Positions 1 to 8,006 of a stretch of DNA of 64,000 nucleotides are shown here, one piece after another (the stretch's first letter is position 1; every line of letters starts with the position of its first letter). A program made the translations under genes and the position numbers. The stretch is from Flavobacterium litorale (lineage in GTDB: Bacteria > Bacteroidota > Bacteroidia > Flavobacteriales > Flavobacteriaceae), in assembly GCF_019613795.1 (NCBI RefSeq), contig NZ_CP080429.1:773501-837500 (forward strand), written 5' to 3'. The notes below the pieces were generated by a model. That model did no database searches. It was not told the origin of the DNA and saw only the letters and a program-made list of their open reading frames with translations.

Positions 1-118
1 GGTGAACGCCTGGGCTAGATTGTGCAAATGTTGAGGTTTGGTATACGGGTGGCATTACCGCCCCTGTAGCAGGATCGGGGTGTTGCCCCCCGTGTATGGT
101 TTTTGTATTAAATTTCAT
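1..118 (-). CDS. Cystathionine gamma-synthase-like PLP enzyme, N-terminal fragment cut by window edge
   Basis: An ATG at 118 reading leftward opens a frame that runs off the left edge after 39 codons. The visible protein begins MKFNTKTIHGGQ and continues through ATGAVMPPVYQTSTFAQ. This is the N-terminal signature of the Cys/Met-metabolism PLP-dependent family (cystathionine gamma-synthase, O-acyl-homoserine sulfhydrylase). The family makes cystathionine or homocysteine from activated homoserine in the cytosol. Substrate choice cannot be read from this fragment and the PLP lysine lies outside the window. It is divergent from the lipoprotein gene at 223. A TAnnTTTG-like element lies upstream on this strand (153-160). 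Confidence 0.85.
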   Translation of the reverse strand, partial: MKFNTKTIHGGQHPDPATGAVMPPVYQTSTFAQSSPGVH

Positions 119-222
119 ATAATTTAATTTCGTGATTGTTTTTATATTCAGACAAATTTACTGTAATTTGTTTACTGTTGTATACTGTTTACAGCTCCTT
201 TTACAAATCTATAACATTTATT

Positions 223-1017
223 ATGAAACACTATATTACAATAGCTTTTATAGCCCTTTTAATTACGGGGTGCGGAAAGGATAAGAAAGGCACTAATGAC
301 ATTGAAGATATGGATGCCGAACCGCCTGTAGCGCTAGCGTTGGAAACAAAGCAGTACAAAGCCACAACATCGTTACCGTGTAAGGATAAATGCCCTAAGG
401 TAGAAATAGCTGTACCCGTAGCTACAGGACCACAGCCTACTGCCGACAGTATTAATAAAAAGGTGTTTAATACCGTTAGGGAGATTATGTATTATGGTGA
501 AAGACCGTATGAGGCCACCAATTATGATGATTTAATGGCATCGTTTATAGGCTCGTACGAGGAATTGAAAAAGGAATTCCCGAAAGAGGCGTTGGAATGG
601 GAGGGTAAAGTAACTGCCAATGTAATACGCAAAACCGATAGCTTAATTAACATTGAGCTAAAGCATTATACCTACACAGGGGGTGCGCATGGTTACGAGG
701 GCTTACGCTCGTTGTTGTTTGACCCTGCAACAGGACATGCCTTTGCTTACCGCGATATTTTTAACGACTTAAATGGTTTTACCGATTATGCCGAAAAACG
801 TTTTAGAGGTAAACACAACATACCCGATGGGCAACCCATAAACAGTACTGGATTTATGTTTGAAGATGATACCTTTAAGCTACCCAATACTATATTTTTT
901 ATGGAAGATGGTTTGCTGCTGTATTACAATACCTACGAAATATCGTCGTACGCCGAAGGACCAAAAGAGTTGTTGTTACCGTATAGCGAGCTTACGGAAT
1001 ACTTAAAGTTTAAGTAA
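223..1017 (+). CDS. DUF3298-type (RsiV-like) lipoprotein
   Basis: The protein is about 264 residues. A short hydrophobic signal ends in a lipobox (LLITGC), so it should be a lipid-anchored envelope protein. The C-terminal half carries the pattern YTYTGGAHGYEG followed by LLFDPATGHAF, typical of DUF3298/RsiV-like extracytoplasmic domains. The open frame extends upstream to a TTG at 136, but the ATG at 223 is chosen because it places the signal peptide at the N-terminus. Its function is not known; related domains in RsiV bind lysozyme, which is not implied here. A hairpin repeat begins 17 bases after the stop. Confidence 0.75.
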   Translation: MKHYITIAFIALLITGCGKDKKGTNDIEDMDAEPPVALALETKQYKATTSLPCKDKCPKVEIAVPVATGPQPTADSINKKVFNTVREIMYYGERPYEATNYDDLMASFIGSYEELKKEFPKEALEWEGKVTANVIRKTDSLINIELKHYTYTGGAHGYEGLRSLLFDPATGHAFAYRDIFNDLNGFTDYAEKRFRGKHNIPDGQPINSTGFMFEDDTFKLPNTIFFMEDGLLLYYNTYEISSYAEGPKELLLPYSELTEYLKFK

Positions 1018-1034
1018 AAGAAATCCCACGCATT

Positions 1035-1215
1035 CCTGCAAGGTCTGTACGACCTTGTAGGTATAAAAACAAAATACATTTTAGTAAATTAGTCAGGGTA
1101 AAACCTACAAGGTTCCCAAAATCTTGTGGGCTATTATTATAGCAACCTCATCAAAAAATTTTGTTATTTATAGTATACCTACAAGATACCTACAAGGTTT
1201 TTAAAACCTTGCAGG
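1035..1215. repeat. REP-like hairpin cluster (three copies)
   Basis: Imperfect palindromes lie at 1035-1062, 1104-1130 (degenerate) and 1189-1215. The left outer arm is CCTGCAAGG, the inner arms are CCTACAAGG or its complement, and the right outer arm is CCTTGCAGG. This is the same family as the elements flanking the RAYT gene at 5714. The cluster fills the gap between the convergent lipoprotein and terC genes and could act as a bidirectional 3'-end structure. Confidence 0.9.
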
Positions 1216-1264
1216 AAAAAAGCAATACAATTTAGCCCCTTACCAAAAAGTAAATAATTGCTAA

Positions 1265-2260
1265 TTACGCTTTTTTTGCATCTGCTTTAGCAGGAAACAT
1301 AAACGACACTATTACCGAAATTACCAATATACCACCCACTACTGCTAACGATACGGGCGATGAGATATGGTAAAACGGACTGATGAGCATTTTTACCCCA
1401 ATAAACGATAGTATTATTGCCAAGCCATAGTGCAGCTTGCTAAACATGTGCATAAAGTTGGCAAGCAAAAAGTACAAAGCACGTAAACCAAGTATGGCAA
1501 ATATGTTGGAGGTATAAAGTATAAACGGGTCGTTGGGTGCTATGGCAAATATGGCAGGGATAGAATCTACAGCGAAAATAAGGTCGGTAAACTCAATAAC
1601 AGCAACTACTACCAATAATGGTGTTGCCACGCGCTTGCCTTGCTCATAAATAAAAAAACGGTCGCCCTCAAAGTTTTTGGTTACTTTAAACAGCTTATGA
1701 ATAACTTTTGCGCCTATACTATTAGAGAAATCTTTCTCTTCTTCATCTTCCTCCTCATTGGATGACCACGATTTTATACCCGCATATAGTAGGAATAACC
1801 CAAATATGGTTAGTACGGCGTTAATGCGTACATTCATACCAAATACTTCCATTTCGGGTAGGTAAGTGGCATTAATAAGCTCAACCCCCGCAAAAATAAA
1901 TATAGCCCTAAATAACAACGCGCCTATAATACCCCAAAATAATACTTTGTGGTGCAGGTACTTGGGTACTTTAAAAAAGCCAAAAACGAGTATAAATACA
2001 AATAGGTTGTCTACCGAAAGGGCTTTTTCTATCCAATACGCACTTTGGAACTGTGTAAACGACTCCCAGCCCATTACCCAATAAATAATACCGCTAAATA
2101 GCATGGATAGCGATATCCAGACTACTGACCATGTTAGTGCCTCTTTACTGGAAACTTCGTGACTGTTTTTATTAAAAACCCCAAGATCTAAAAGTAACAT
2201 AACAACTATTGCTATAGCAAACCCTGCTATGAGCCAAGGATGATTTATAAGACTATCCAT
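1265..2260 (-). CDS. TerC/Alx family integral membrane protein
   Basis: The protein is 331 residues with about eight to nine hydrophobic segments. It matches the TerC family: an N-terminal segment with LLLDLGVFN, then ALSVDNLFVFIL, then AVDSIPAIFAI, whose acidic residues sit inside membrane helices. An acidic cytoplasmic loop rich in Glu/Asp lies near residues 170-177. Members of the Alx/TerC group are associated with manganese efflux or metal homeostasis at the inner membrane; the substrate here is inferred. The gene lies 15 bases downstream of gpsA on the same strand and is probably co-transcribed with it. No yybP-ykoY-type riboswitch was recognised upstream. Confidence 0.85.
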   Translation of the reverse strand: MDSLINHPWLIAGFAIAIVVMLLLDLGVFNKNSHEVSSKEALTWSVVWISLSMLFSGIIYWVMGWESFTQFQSAYWIEKALSVDNLFVFILVFGFFKVPKYLHHKVLFWGIIGALLFRAIFIFAGVELINATYLPEMEVFGMNVRINAVLTIFGLFLLYAGIKSWSSNEEEDEEEKDFSNSIGAKVIHKLFKVTKNFEGDRFFIYEQGKRVATPLLVVVAVIEFTDLIFAVDSIPAIFAIAPNDPFILYTSNIFAILGLRALYFLLANFMHMFSKLHYGLAIILSFIGVKMLISPFYHISSPVSLAVVGGILVISVIVSFMFPAKADAKKA

Positions 2261-2275
2261 TATATTCCGTGAGTA

Positions 2276-3271
2276 TTAATCTAGTTTTTCGGTTAATTTT
2301 TTAAATACATTTTTGGCATCCTTGCCCTCGTATAGTATGCTATATACGGCATCTATAATAGGTGTTTTGGCATTGTACTCTTGGTTAAGGGTATAAGCAC
2401 TTTTGGTAGCATAGTAGCCTTCGGCAACCATACTCATTTCCATCATTGCCGATTTTACGGTGTATCCCTTCCCTATCATGTTACCAAACATACGGTTACG
2501 CGAAAATACGGAGTAGCCTGTTACCAATAAATCGCCTAAGTAGGCGGAGTTATTAATATTACGCTTCATGCGATGCACTTTACGGATGAATTTTTTCATC
2601 TCGCGGATGGCATTGCTCATTAATAGTGCCTGAAAGTTATCGCCGTACCCCAAACCATGTGCTATACCTGCAGCAATAGCGTATATGTTTTTAAGCATAG
2701 CAGCATATTCTGTACCAATAATATCATCGGATATTTTTGCATTAATGTAGTGGCTACTAAGGTTTTTGCTTACTACTTTGGCTTTCTTTTGGTCGCCACA
2801 CGCAACGGTTAGGTACGATAATCGTTCTAACGCCACCTCTTCGGCATGGCAAGGTCCTGTTAGTACACCAATATTATCGAATGGAATACCATATTCTTGG
2901 TGGAAGTGTTCGCCTACAATAAGGCTGGTTTCGGGTACTATACCCTTTATGGCAGAGAAGATAATTTTACCCTTTAAACTTGCAGTAAGTTTTTTGAGCT
3001 CACCACCTAAAAAAGCCGACGGTATGGCAAAAATAACATAGTCGGCATAGGCTACTGCCTCGTTAATATCGTTAGTAAGCCGTAGCTTTTTGGTATCAAA
3101 TTCTACAGAACTAAGGTAGTTGGGGTTGTGCTTTTGGAGTTTTATATGCTCTATAGCATAAACGTTGCGCATGTACCAAGCTATTTCTGGTACGTTTACA
3201 CAAAGCATTTTTGCAATAGCAGTTGCCCAGCTTCCGCCACCTATAACGGCGAACTTTGGATTCTCGTTCAT
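2276..3271 (-). CDS. gpsA: NAD(P)H-dependent glycerol-3-phosphate dehydrogenase
   Basis: The 331-residue cytosolic enzyme reduces dihydroxyacetone phosphate to sn-glycerol-3-phosphate for phospholipid synthesis. The N-terminal dinucleotide-binding loop GGGSWATA is at residues 11-18. The family motif GPCHAEE is at 139-145, and the expected catalytic lysine is in AAMLKNIYA (Lys194). Length is normal for the family. The ATG at 3271 is supported by a good promoter 22 bases upstream. terC follows at 15 bases. Confidence 0.95.
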   Translation of the reverse strand: MNENPKFAVIGGGSWATAIAKMLCVNVPEIAWYMRNVYAIEHIKLQKHNPNYLSSVEFDTKKLRLTNDINEAVAYADYVIFAIPSAFLGGELKKLTASLKGKIIFSAIKGIVPETSLIVGEHFHQEYGIPFDNIGVLTGPCHAEEVALERLSYLTVACGDQKKAKVVSKNLSSHYINAKISDDIIGTEYAAMLKNIYAIAAGIAHGLGYGDNFQALLMSNAIREMKKFIRKVHRMKRNINNSAYLGDLLVTGYSVFSRNRMFGNMIGKGYTVKSAMMEMSMVAEGYYATKSAYTLNQEYNAKTPIIDAVYSILYEGKDAKNVFKKLTEKLD

Positions 3272-3292
3272 GTTGGTTTAGTGTTTGTAAAG

Positions 3293-3324
3293 CAAAAGTA
3301 CTTAAAATTTATGCCCTATGCCAA
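3293..3324 (-). promoter_or_regulatory. Bacteroidota sigma-70 type promoter for gpsA-terC
   Basis: On the minus strand TACTTTTG (3293-3300) fits the -7 consensus TAnnTTTG. A TTG (-33) lies 21 bases upstream at 3322-3324, within the 17-23 range known for this phylum. The distance to the gpsA ATG leaves a short leader. Confidence 0.6.
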
Positions 3325-3503
3325 TTACAAGCAATTTCTTAAAGCATACGGGGTTAGCGTTGGTAGTTTGCAGCACTACATAAAGATTAACATTTTATTA
3401 TGATGCCTTACGCAATTTACAAAACGTGGTGCCGTTAGTATATAGAATTTTGTTTGAATAAACAGAATTACAAGGTTAGTTAAAATTTTTGTTTTTGGTG
3501 TTT

Positions 3504-3542
3504 AAAAGGCATTCGCTACATTAGTAACGAGTGCCTTTTTTT
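3504..3542 (-). terminator. Hairpin terminator downstream of the alcohol dehydrogenase gene
   Basis: The stem AAAAGGCATTCG pairs with CGAGTGCCTTTT around an unpaired loop. It lies just downstream of the minus-strand gene ending at 3550. The longer T-run is on the plus strand, so it may work in both directions. Confidence 0.6.
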
Positions 3543-3549
3543 ATACTAT

Positions 3550-4710
3550 TTAGTAACTAAGCTCTACTATTTCTTTCACTTTATCGGGGGTAATGTTTTG
3601 GCGTTCGCCAAGGGCTTTCCAGCCACGCTCTTCAAAGCGGTTTACTATAAAGCTGGCTGTTTTCTCGTAATCGTCGGTGTAATTGGATAGTTTGGTATCC
3701 ATCCCCATAGTATGGAAGAATGCTACTGTTTTCTCTATAGCTTGGGTTGCTGCATCATCTACAGTATCAGCATCAATATTCCAAACACGTTTTCCGTATT
3801 GTGCTAGTTTTTCTTTCTTACTATCAAACATTACACGGTACAGGTTGGGTGCTATTATGGCAAGCGTACGGGCGTGGTCTATATCATACAGGGCTGTAAG
3901 CTCGTGCCCTATCATGTGGGTAGCCCAATCGGTAGGTACCCCTTTTTGTATTAATCCGTTTAGTGCCATAGTACAGCTCCACATTAGGTTGGCTGCTAGT
4001 TTGTAATCGCTAGGGTCTTTGGCAACCTCAGGTCCTACTGTTATAAGTGTTTGCAGTATGCCTTCGGCAATTCTGTCTTGCAATAACGCATCGTGCGGAT
4101 AGGTTAGGTACTGCTCCAGCACATGGGTATAAGCATCTATAACACCGTTTTGCACTTGGCGCGTAGGTAACGATGCCATTACTTTAGGATCGCATATAGA
4201 GAATTGCGGGAATAGTGCTGGACCTCCAAAGGGTAGTTTTTCGTGTGTTTCTTCAATAGTTACTACAGAGCCTGAGTTCATTTCGCTCCCTGTTGCGGGT
4301 AGGGTAAGTACGGTACCAAATGGCAAGGCGTTATCCTCAATACGCATGCGTTTGCGTAATATTTCGGCTGCATCACCCTCGTAATTGGCTGCTGCCGAAA
4401 TGAATTTTACACCATCTATTACAGAGCCTCCTCCTACTGCTAAAATAAAGTCGATGTCTTTTTCTTTAACCTCCTTTACCGCTTTCATTAACGTTTCAAA
4501 GCGCGGGTTAGGTTCTACCCCACCAAACTCGGTAACAGTATGTTTTTTTAGTGCATCGGCTACTTGCTCGTGTATGCCATTTTTAAAAATACTCCCGCCA
4601 CCATATACCATTAGTACGTTAGCATCGGTAGGGATTAGTTTAGATAATTTGGCAATTTGCCCTTCGCCAAATACAAGGTTTACGGGGTTATAATATTCGA
4701 AATTTTGCAT
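3550..4710 (-). CDS. yqhD: Iron-containing (type III) alcohol dehydrogenase, YqhD-like
   Basis: The protein is 386 residues, almost the same length as E. coli YqhD, an NADPH-dependent aldehyde reductase that detoxifies short-chain aldehydes. Visible motifs are the nucleotide-binding AVGGGSVIDG (91-100), the conserved LTLPATGSE (136-143) and the four metal ligands expected from YqhD: Asp192, His196, His265 and His279. A TAGCTTTG -7 element lies at 4728-4735 on the minus strand, 18 bases before the ATG, but no clear -33 TTG accompanies it. The gene is a single unit between a terminator and a hairpin cluster. Confidence 0.9.
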   Translation of the reverse strand: MQNFEYYNPVNLVFGEGQIAKLSKLIPTDANVLMVYGGGSIFKNGIHEQVADALKKHTVTEFGGVEPNPRFETLMKAVKEVKEKDIDFILAVGGGSVIDGVKFISAAANYEGDAAEILRKRMRIEDNALPFGTVLTLPATGSEMNSGSVVTIEETHEKLPFGGPALFPQFSICDPKVMASLPTRQVQNGVIDAYTHVLEQYLTYPHDALLQDRIAEGILQTLITVGPEVAKDPSDYKLAANLMWSCTMALNGLIQKGVPTDWATHMIGHELTALYDIDHARTLAIIAPNLYRVMFDSKKEKLAQYGKRVWNIDADTVDDAATQAIEKTVAFFHTMGMDTKLSNYTDDYEKTASFIVNRFEERGWKALGERQNITPDKVKEIVELSY

Positions 4711-4804
4711 AATTTTTAATTTTTACACAAAGCTACAAATTATGAAAACCGACCTGTAATAAAGGAATGTTAAGACTGGGGAGTGATGCCATACTACTTT
4801 TAAT

Positions 4805-5008
4805 CCTGCAAGGTCTTAAAGACCTTGTAGGTATTGTTAGATTATAATAGCTATCCAAACCTACAAGGTTTTGGAGTGCTTGTTTGGTTTTAATGGCTAC
4901 TAAATTGAGCCTTATGTATACCTACAAGGTTTTGAGTGCTTGTAGGTCTAAGTAGCTACCAAATTACGCCTCTTATGTATACCTACAAGGTTTTGGAAAC
5001 CTTGCAGG
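4805..5008. repeat. REP-like hairpin cluster (four copies) filling the gap 4711-5017
   Basis: Copies lie at 4805-4832, about 4860-4887 (degenerate right arm), 4921-4947 (degenerate right arm) and 4982-5008. The outermost arms are the GC type (CCTGCAAGG at the left, CCTTGCAGG at the right). The internal copies appear to be a short tandem duplication of a right-hand hairpin plus the CTTATGTATA spacer. The right edge is nine bases from the nadD stop codon. Apart from the -7 element of yqhD, nothing else is visible in this gap. Confidence 0.9.
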
Positions 5009-5017
5009 AAGAAGGTA

Positions 5018-5599
5018 TTATTTTTTATAAAACAAGTTATGGTCTATGTACGCCCATACTTTTTGGGGTAGTAAGGGTTGTACGTTTTTACCTTGTTTTA
5101 TGTTGTTTCGGATAAAGGTTGACGATATCTCTATAACAGGTGCCTCTATACGGTGTATTTTTGGGTTTGCCAGTAACGTTGCATCGGCAACGGCACTATT
5201 AATACGTGGATACACATAAATATCGTGATTGGCTAGTAGTACCTCATAATTTTTCCATTTGTGTAATGAGTTGAGATTATCTTCGCCCATTATTAACGAA
5301 AATTGGTGCATGGGGTATTTTTCTAGTAAGTGCACTAGCGTATTTACGGTATAGTTGGGTTGTGGTAGGCTAAACTCAATATCGCTGGGGCGGATGGTAT
5401 CGTAATCTTCAGTAGCAAGGTGTACCATTTGTAACCTATGGCGATCGTCCAATAAAGTGCTTTTCTTTTTGTGTGGGTTATGGGGGGTTACCACCATCCA
5501 TATTTGGTCGAGGTCAGAATGCTCTGCCATGTGGTTCGCAATAATTAAATGCCCTGCGTGTATGGGGTTAAATGTACCAAAGTAAAGCCCTATTTTCAT
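5018..5599 (-). CDS. nadD: Nicotinate-nucleotide adenylyltransferase
   Basis: The 193-residue cytosolic enzyme joins nicotinate mononucleotide and ATP to deamido-NAD in NAD biosynthesis. The nucleotidyltransferase signature GTFNPIHAGH is at residues 8-17 and the second signature ISSTFIR is at 158-164. MGEDNL near 104-109 is also typical. Length and start are normal. It is in the same direction as the RAYT gene and gmk, but separated from them by hairpin repeats. Confidence 0.95.
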   Translation of the reverse strand: MKIGLYFGTFNPIHAGHLIIANHMAEHSDLDQIWMVVTPHNPHKKKSTLLDDRHRLQMVHLATEDYDTIRPSDIEFSLPQPNYTVNTLVHLLEKYPMHQFSLIMGEDNLNSLHKWKNYEVLLANHDIYVYPRINSAVADATLLANPKIHRIEAPVIEISSTFIRNNIKQGKNVQPLLPQKVWAYIDHNLFYKK

Positions 5600-5628
5600 T
5601 TTAATTGTATTTTTTACTTACGGTTGCA

Positions 5629-5710
5629 CCTGCAAGGTCTTTACGACCTTGTAGGTTTATTGGGTTAGTAGTTACAGTTAACACCTACAAGGTTTTGGAA
5701 ACCTTGCAGG
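5629..5710. repeat. REP-like hairpin pair on the 3' side of the RAYT gene
   Basis: Hairpin 1 is 5629-5656 (outer arm CCTGCAAGG, inner arm CCTTGTAGG). Hairpin 2 is 5684-5710 (inner arm CCTACAAGG, outer arm CCTTGCAGG). The spacer is 27 bases. The pair is a head-to-head inverted unit resembling a BIME. Its right edge lies three bases from the transposase stop codon. Confidence 0.93.
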
Positions 5711-5713
5711 AGA

Positions 5714-6265
5714 TTATTCTAATAAAAATTTCTCGTGTAAATCTAAATTTCTCTGTTGGTGTACAAAGATAAAATTATCTCGGTCGCCAAAATAGTTTAA
5801 TACCTCATCTCTTTTTAAAATAGTTGGTTTACTGCTCAAACACGCTTTATATGATGTGTATTTATACCGCTCAAAATCAATATTATAATGATGTTTTGGG
5901 TTAAGGTGTATATATACTATAAGTTGTTTCAAATACTCTTCGTTATGTATGGCAATCCGCTTAAAATGCTTTTCGAATAAACTCCCCGTACGATTTGTAG
6001 CTTTATTAAAAGCTTTAGCATACGCGTTAAAAAAGTTGGAAAAACTTTGTGTGACTTTTTCGGCAGGGTCATCTACACGAATAAGCAAATGAAAATGATT
6101 ATCCATTAAACAATAGGCGAAAACACTACAATGTGGTGCTACATATTTTGAGAGTAATTGTAAGAAGTAGTTTTTGTTTTCATCAGAAACAAAAATAGGG
6201 GTACTATTTATCCCTCTATTGTAAATATGATAAGTGTAACCCCGTTGTAATACCTCTAATTTCAC
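5714..6265 (-). CDS. REP-associated tyrosine transposase (RAYT, Y1_Tnp / IS200-like)
   Basis: The protein is 183 residues and belongs to the Y1 HUH transposase superfamily in its REP-associated branch. Visible features are the N-terminal YTYHIYNRGIN (10-20), the HUH metal site in YCLMDNHFHLL (51-61, His57 and His59), and the catalytic tyrosine region YLKQLIVYIHLNP (111-123, probably Tyr118). The family cleaves single-stranded REP hairpins. The start is a GTG at 6265, which gives the usual family N-terminus; no ATG fits. There are no IS-type terminal inverted repeats. Instead BIME-like hairpin pairs lie on both sides (5629-5710 and 6306-6394), as expected for a RAYT with its cognate repeats. 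The frame is intact. Confidence 0.9.
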   Translation of the reverse strand: MKLEVLQRGYTYHIYNRGINSTPIFVSDENKNYFLQLLSKYVAPHCSVFAYCLMDNHFHLLIRVDDPAEKVTQSFSNFFNAYAKAFNKATNRTGSLFEKHFKRIAIHNEEYLKQLIVYIHLNPKHHYNIDFERYKYTSYKACLSSKPTILKRDEVLNYFGDRDNFIFVHQQRNLDLHEKFLLE

Positions 6266-6305
6266 AAAAAGTACTTTTAACTATTGTACATTTTTTCGTA
6301 TATAT

Positions 6306-6394
6306 CCTGCAAGGTTCTAAAAACCTTGTAGGATTTTAATTTTATAATTCTCAATATAATCGTTAGACCTACAAGGTTTTGGAAACCTTGCAGG
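6306..6394. repeat. REP-like hairpin pair on the 5' side of the RAYT gene
   Basis: Hairpin 1 is 6306-6332 (CCTGCAAGG ... CCTTGTAGG) and hairpin 2 is 6368-6394 (CCTACAAGG ... CCTTGCAGG), with a 35-base spacer. It has the same polarity as the pair at 5629. Its right edge is nine bases from the gmk stop codon, so it may also be a 3'-end structure for gmk. It lies about 40 bases upstream of the RAYT start. Confidence 0.93.
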
Positions 6395-6403
6395 AGGGTA
6401 TTG

Positions 6404-6973
6404 TTAACGTATAAAATCCTCTACCAAATCGTGGGCTTCCTGCTTGGCAGTATCTAGGTCGTAGTTTTTAATAATAGTATCAAACTGCGGTGCGGTGGCT
6501 AACTCTACCGATGCTTTTGCAATACGCATGTTTATTTTATCGTCACTCTCGGTACTGCGCTTTTTAAGGCGAATTTTAAGCTCATCTACGCTTGGTGGCT
6601 TTACAAATACCGCCAATGTTTCTTCGGGGAATTTCTTTTTAATGCGCAGTCCGCCTGCAACATCAATATCAAAAATTACGTTTTTCCCTTTTGCCCAAAT
6701 ACGTTCTACTTCGCTTTTTAATGTGCCGTAAAAATTATCGCGGTATACCTCTTCCCACTCTACAAAATCTTCGGCTTTTATGTGTTTTTTAAACTCCTCT
6801 GTACTCATAAAGTAATAATCTTTACCATGCTGCTCTTCGCCACGAGGGCTACGGGTAGCCGCAGAGATAGAAAATTCTAGGTTAAGGTCTGCTTGCTCCA
6901 ACAGGTGCCTTACTATGGTGGTTTTACCCGAACCCGATGGTGCCGAGAATACGATGAGTTTACCTTTATTCAT
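6404..6973 (-). CDS. gmk: Guanylate kinase
   Basis: The 189-residue cytosolic enzyme phosphorylates GMP to GDP. The P-loop APSGSGKTT is at residues 11-19. The GMP-binding region includes the typical TRSPRGEEQHGKDYYF and the stretch FVEWEEVY. DIDVAGG is also characteristic. Length is normal. It is downstream of yicC on the same strand, a common pairing in bacteria. Confidence 0.95.
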   Translation of the reverse strand: MNKGKLIVFSAPSGSGKTTIVRHLLEQADLNLEFSISAATRSPRGEEQHGKDYYFMSTEEFKKHIKAEDFVEWEEVYRDNFYGTLKSEVERIWAKGKNVIFDIDVAGGLRIKKKFPEETLAVFVKPPSVDELKIRLKKRSTESDDKINMRIAKASVELATAPQFDTIIKNYDLDTAKQEAHDLVEDFIR

Positions 6974-7051
6974 TGTGTGTTATGTTGTTGTACCCAACAC
7001 GCCGTTTAGGGATGGCGCGTTAGGTATTTTTGTAGTTTTTTATACAATTGC

Positions 7052-7909
7052 TTACAATACGTTAAGCACCTGCTCTTTTATTTTTTCCAGCTCGTCTTTC
7101 ATCTGTACTACTAGCTTTTGCATTTGTGCGTGGTTGGCTTTAGAGCCCATAGTATTTATTTCGCGCCCCATCTCTTGGGTAATAAAACCTAACTTACGCC
7201 CATTGGCTTGGTTGCCCTCTAGGGTTTCTACAAAATAATTAAGGTGATTTTCCAAACGGACTTTCTCTTCCGTAATATCCATTTTTTCGAGGTAGTAAAT
7301 TAACTCCTGCTCAAAACGGTTTTCGTCTACATTTACCTTTAGCTCGGCTATGGCATTTTGCAGTCGGGTTTTTACACTTTCAATACGTTCGCCATCGTGG
7401 GCAACAGTTGCCTCCATTAAGGCTTTAATATTGGCTATGCGGGTAACAAAATCTTTTTGCAATGCTGCCCCTTCGCTTGCGCGGAAACTTTTTATGTTTA
7501 CCAACGCTTCGTCTACCACGCCTTGTATGGCTTTCCAATCGTTTTCATCTATCTCCTCGCGTTCGGTTTTTAAAGCATCGGGCATGCGTACTGCCATTTT
7601 TAGCAGTTCGGTAGCATCGCCATCTACTACTTCGCGAAGTTGGTTGATGTACGATTGTACTACGGGTGCATTAACTTTGGCTGTGGTTTCCTCGCCCGTA
7701 ACTTCTACAAAAAGCGAAAATTCTACTTTACCACGCTCTAGCTTTTGTGCTACTTGGTTGCGCAACCCGAGTTCCATTTCGCGGAATACGGAGGGCATCC
7801 TGAAATTAAGGTCGAGCCCTTTGCTGTTGAGTGATTTTATTTCGACTGTAACTTTTTTGTTGGGTAGTTGCAACGACGATTTGCCAAACCCCGTCATGGA
7901 TTGTATCAT
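7052..7909 (-). CDS. YicC family protein (putative endoribonuclease)
   Basis: The protein is 285 residues. It starts with the family hallmark MIQSMTGFGKS and has a C-terminal DUF1732 segment containing ITEEKVRLENHL and TQEMGREINTMGSKA. YicC proteins are reported as RNases affecting small RNA stability in enterobacteria; that activity is known for relatives and only inferred here. The gmk gene follows at 78 bases. The ATG at 7909 matches the family N-terminus. Confidence 0.9.
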   Translation of the reverse strand: MIQSMTGFGKSSLQLPNKKVTVEIKSLNSKGLDLNFRMPSVFREMELGLRNQVAQKLERGKVEFSLFVEVTGEETTAKVNAPVVQSYINQLREVVDGDATELLKMAVRMPDALKTEREEIDENDWKAIQGVVDEALVNIKSFRASEGAALQKDFVTRIANIKALMEATVAHDGERIESVKTRLQNAIAELKVNVDENRFEQELIYYLEKMDITEEKVRLENHLNYFVETLEGNQANGRKLGFITQEMGREINTMGSKANHAQMQKLVVQMKDELEKIKEQVLNVL

Positions 7910-8006
7910 GTAAAAAATTTAGAGGCACAAAGTTAAGAAAAAAATAGCGCGTAGGTACGTACAACCGTATCAGAAACAGGTACTATACCAACTACTTTAC
8001 TTTTGC

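Noticed and set aside
2261..2275. Manganese riboswitch before terC
   Set aside because: There are only 15 bases between gpsA and terC, too short for any riboswitch.
5714..6265. Classic IS200 insertion sequence
   Set aside because: The transposase has RAYT features and no IS200-type left and right ends; the flanks are dispersed hairpin pairs.
7350..7913. 187-codon plus-strand frame opposite yicC
   Set aside because: It is fully inside the recognisable yicC gene and its translation shows no family pattern.
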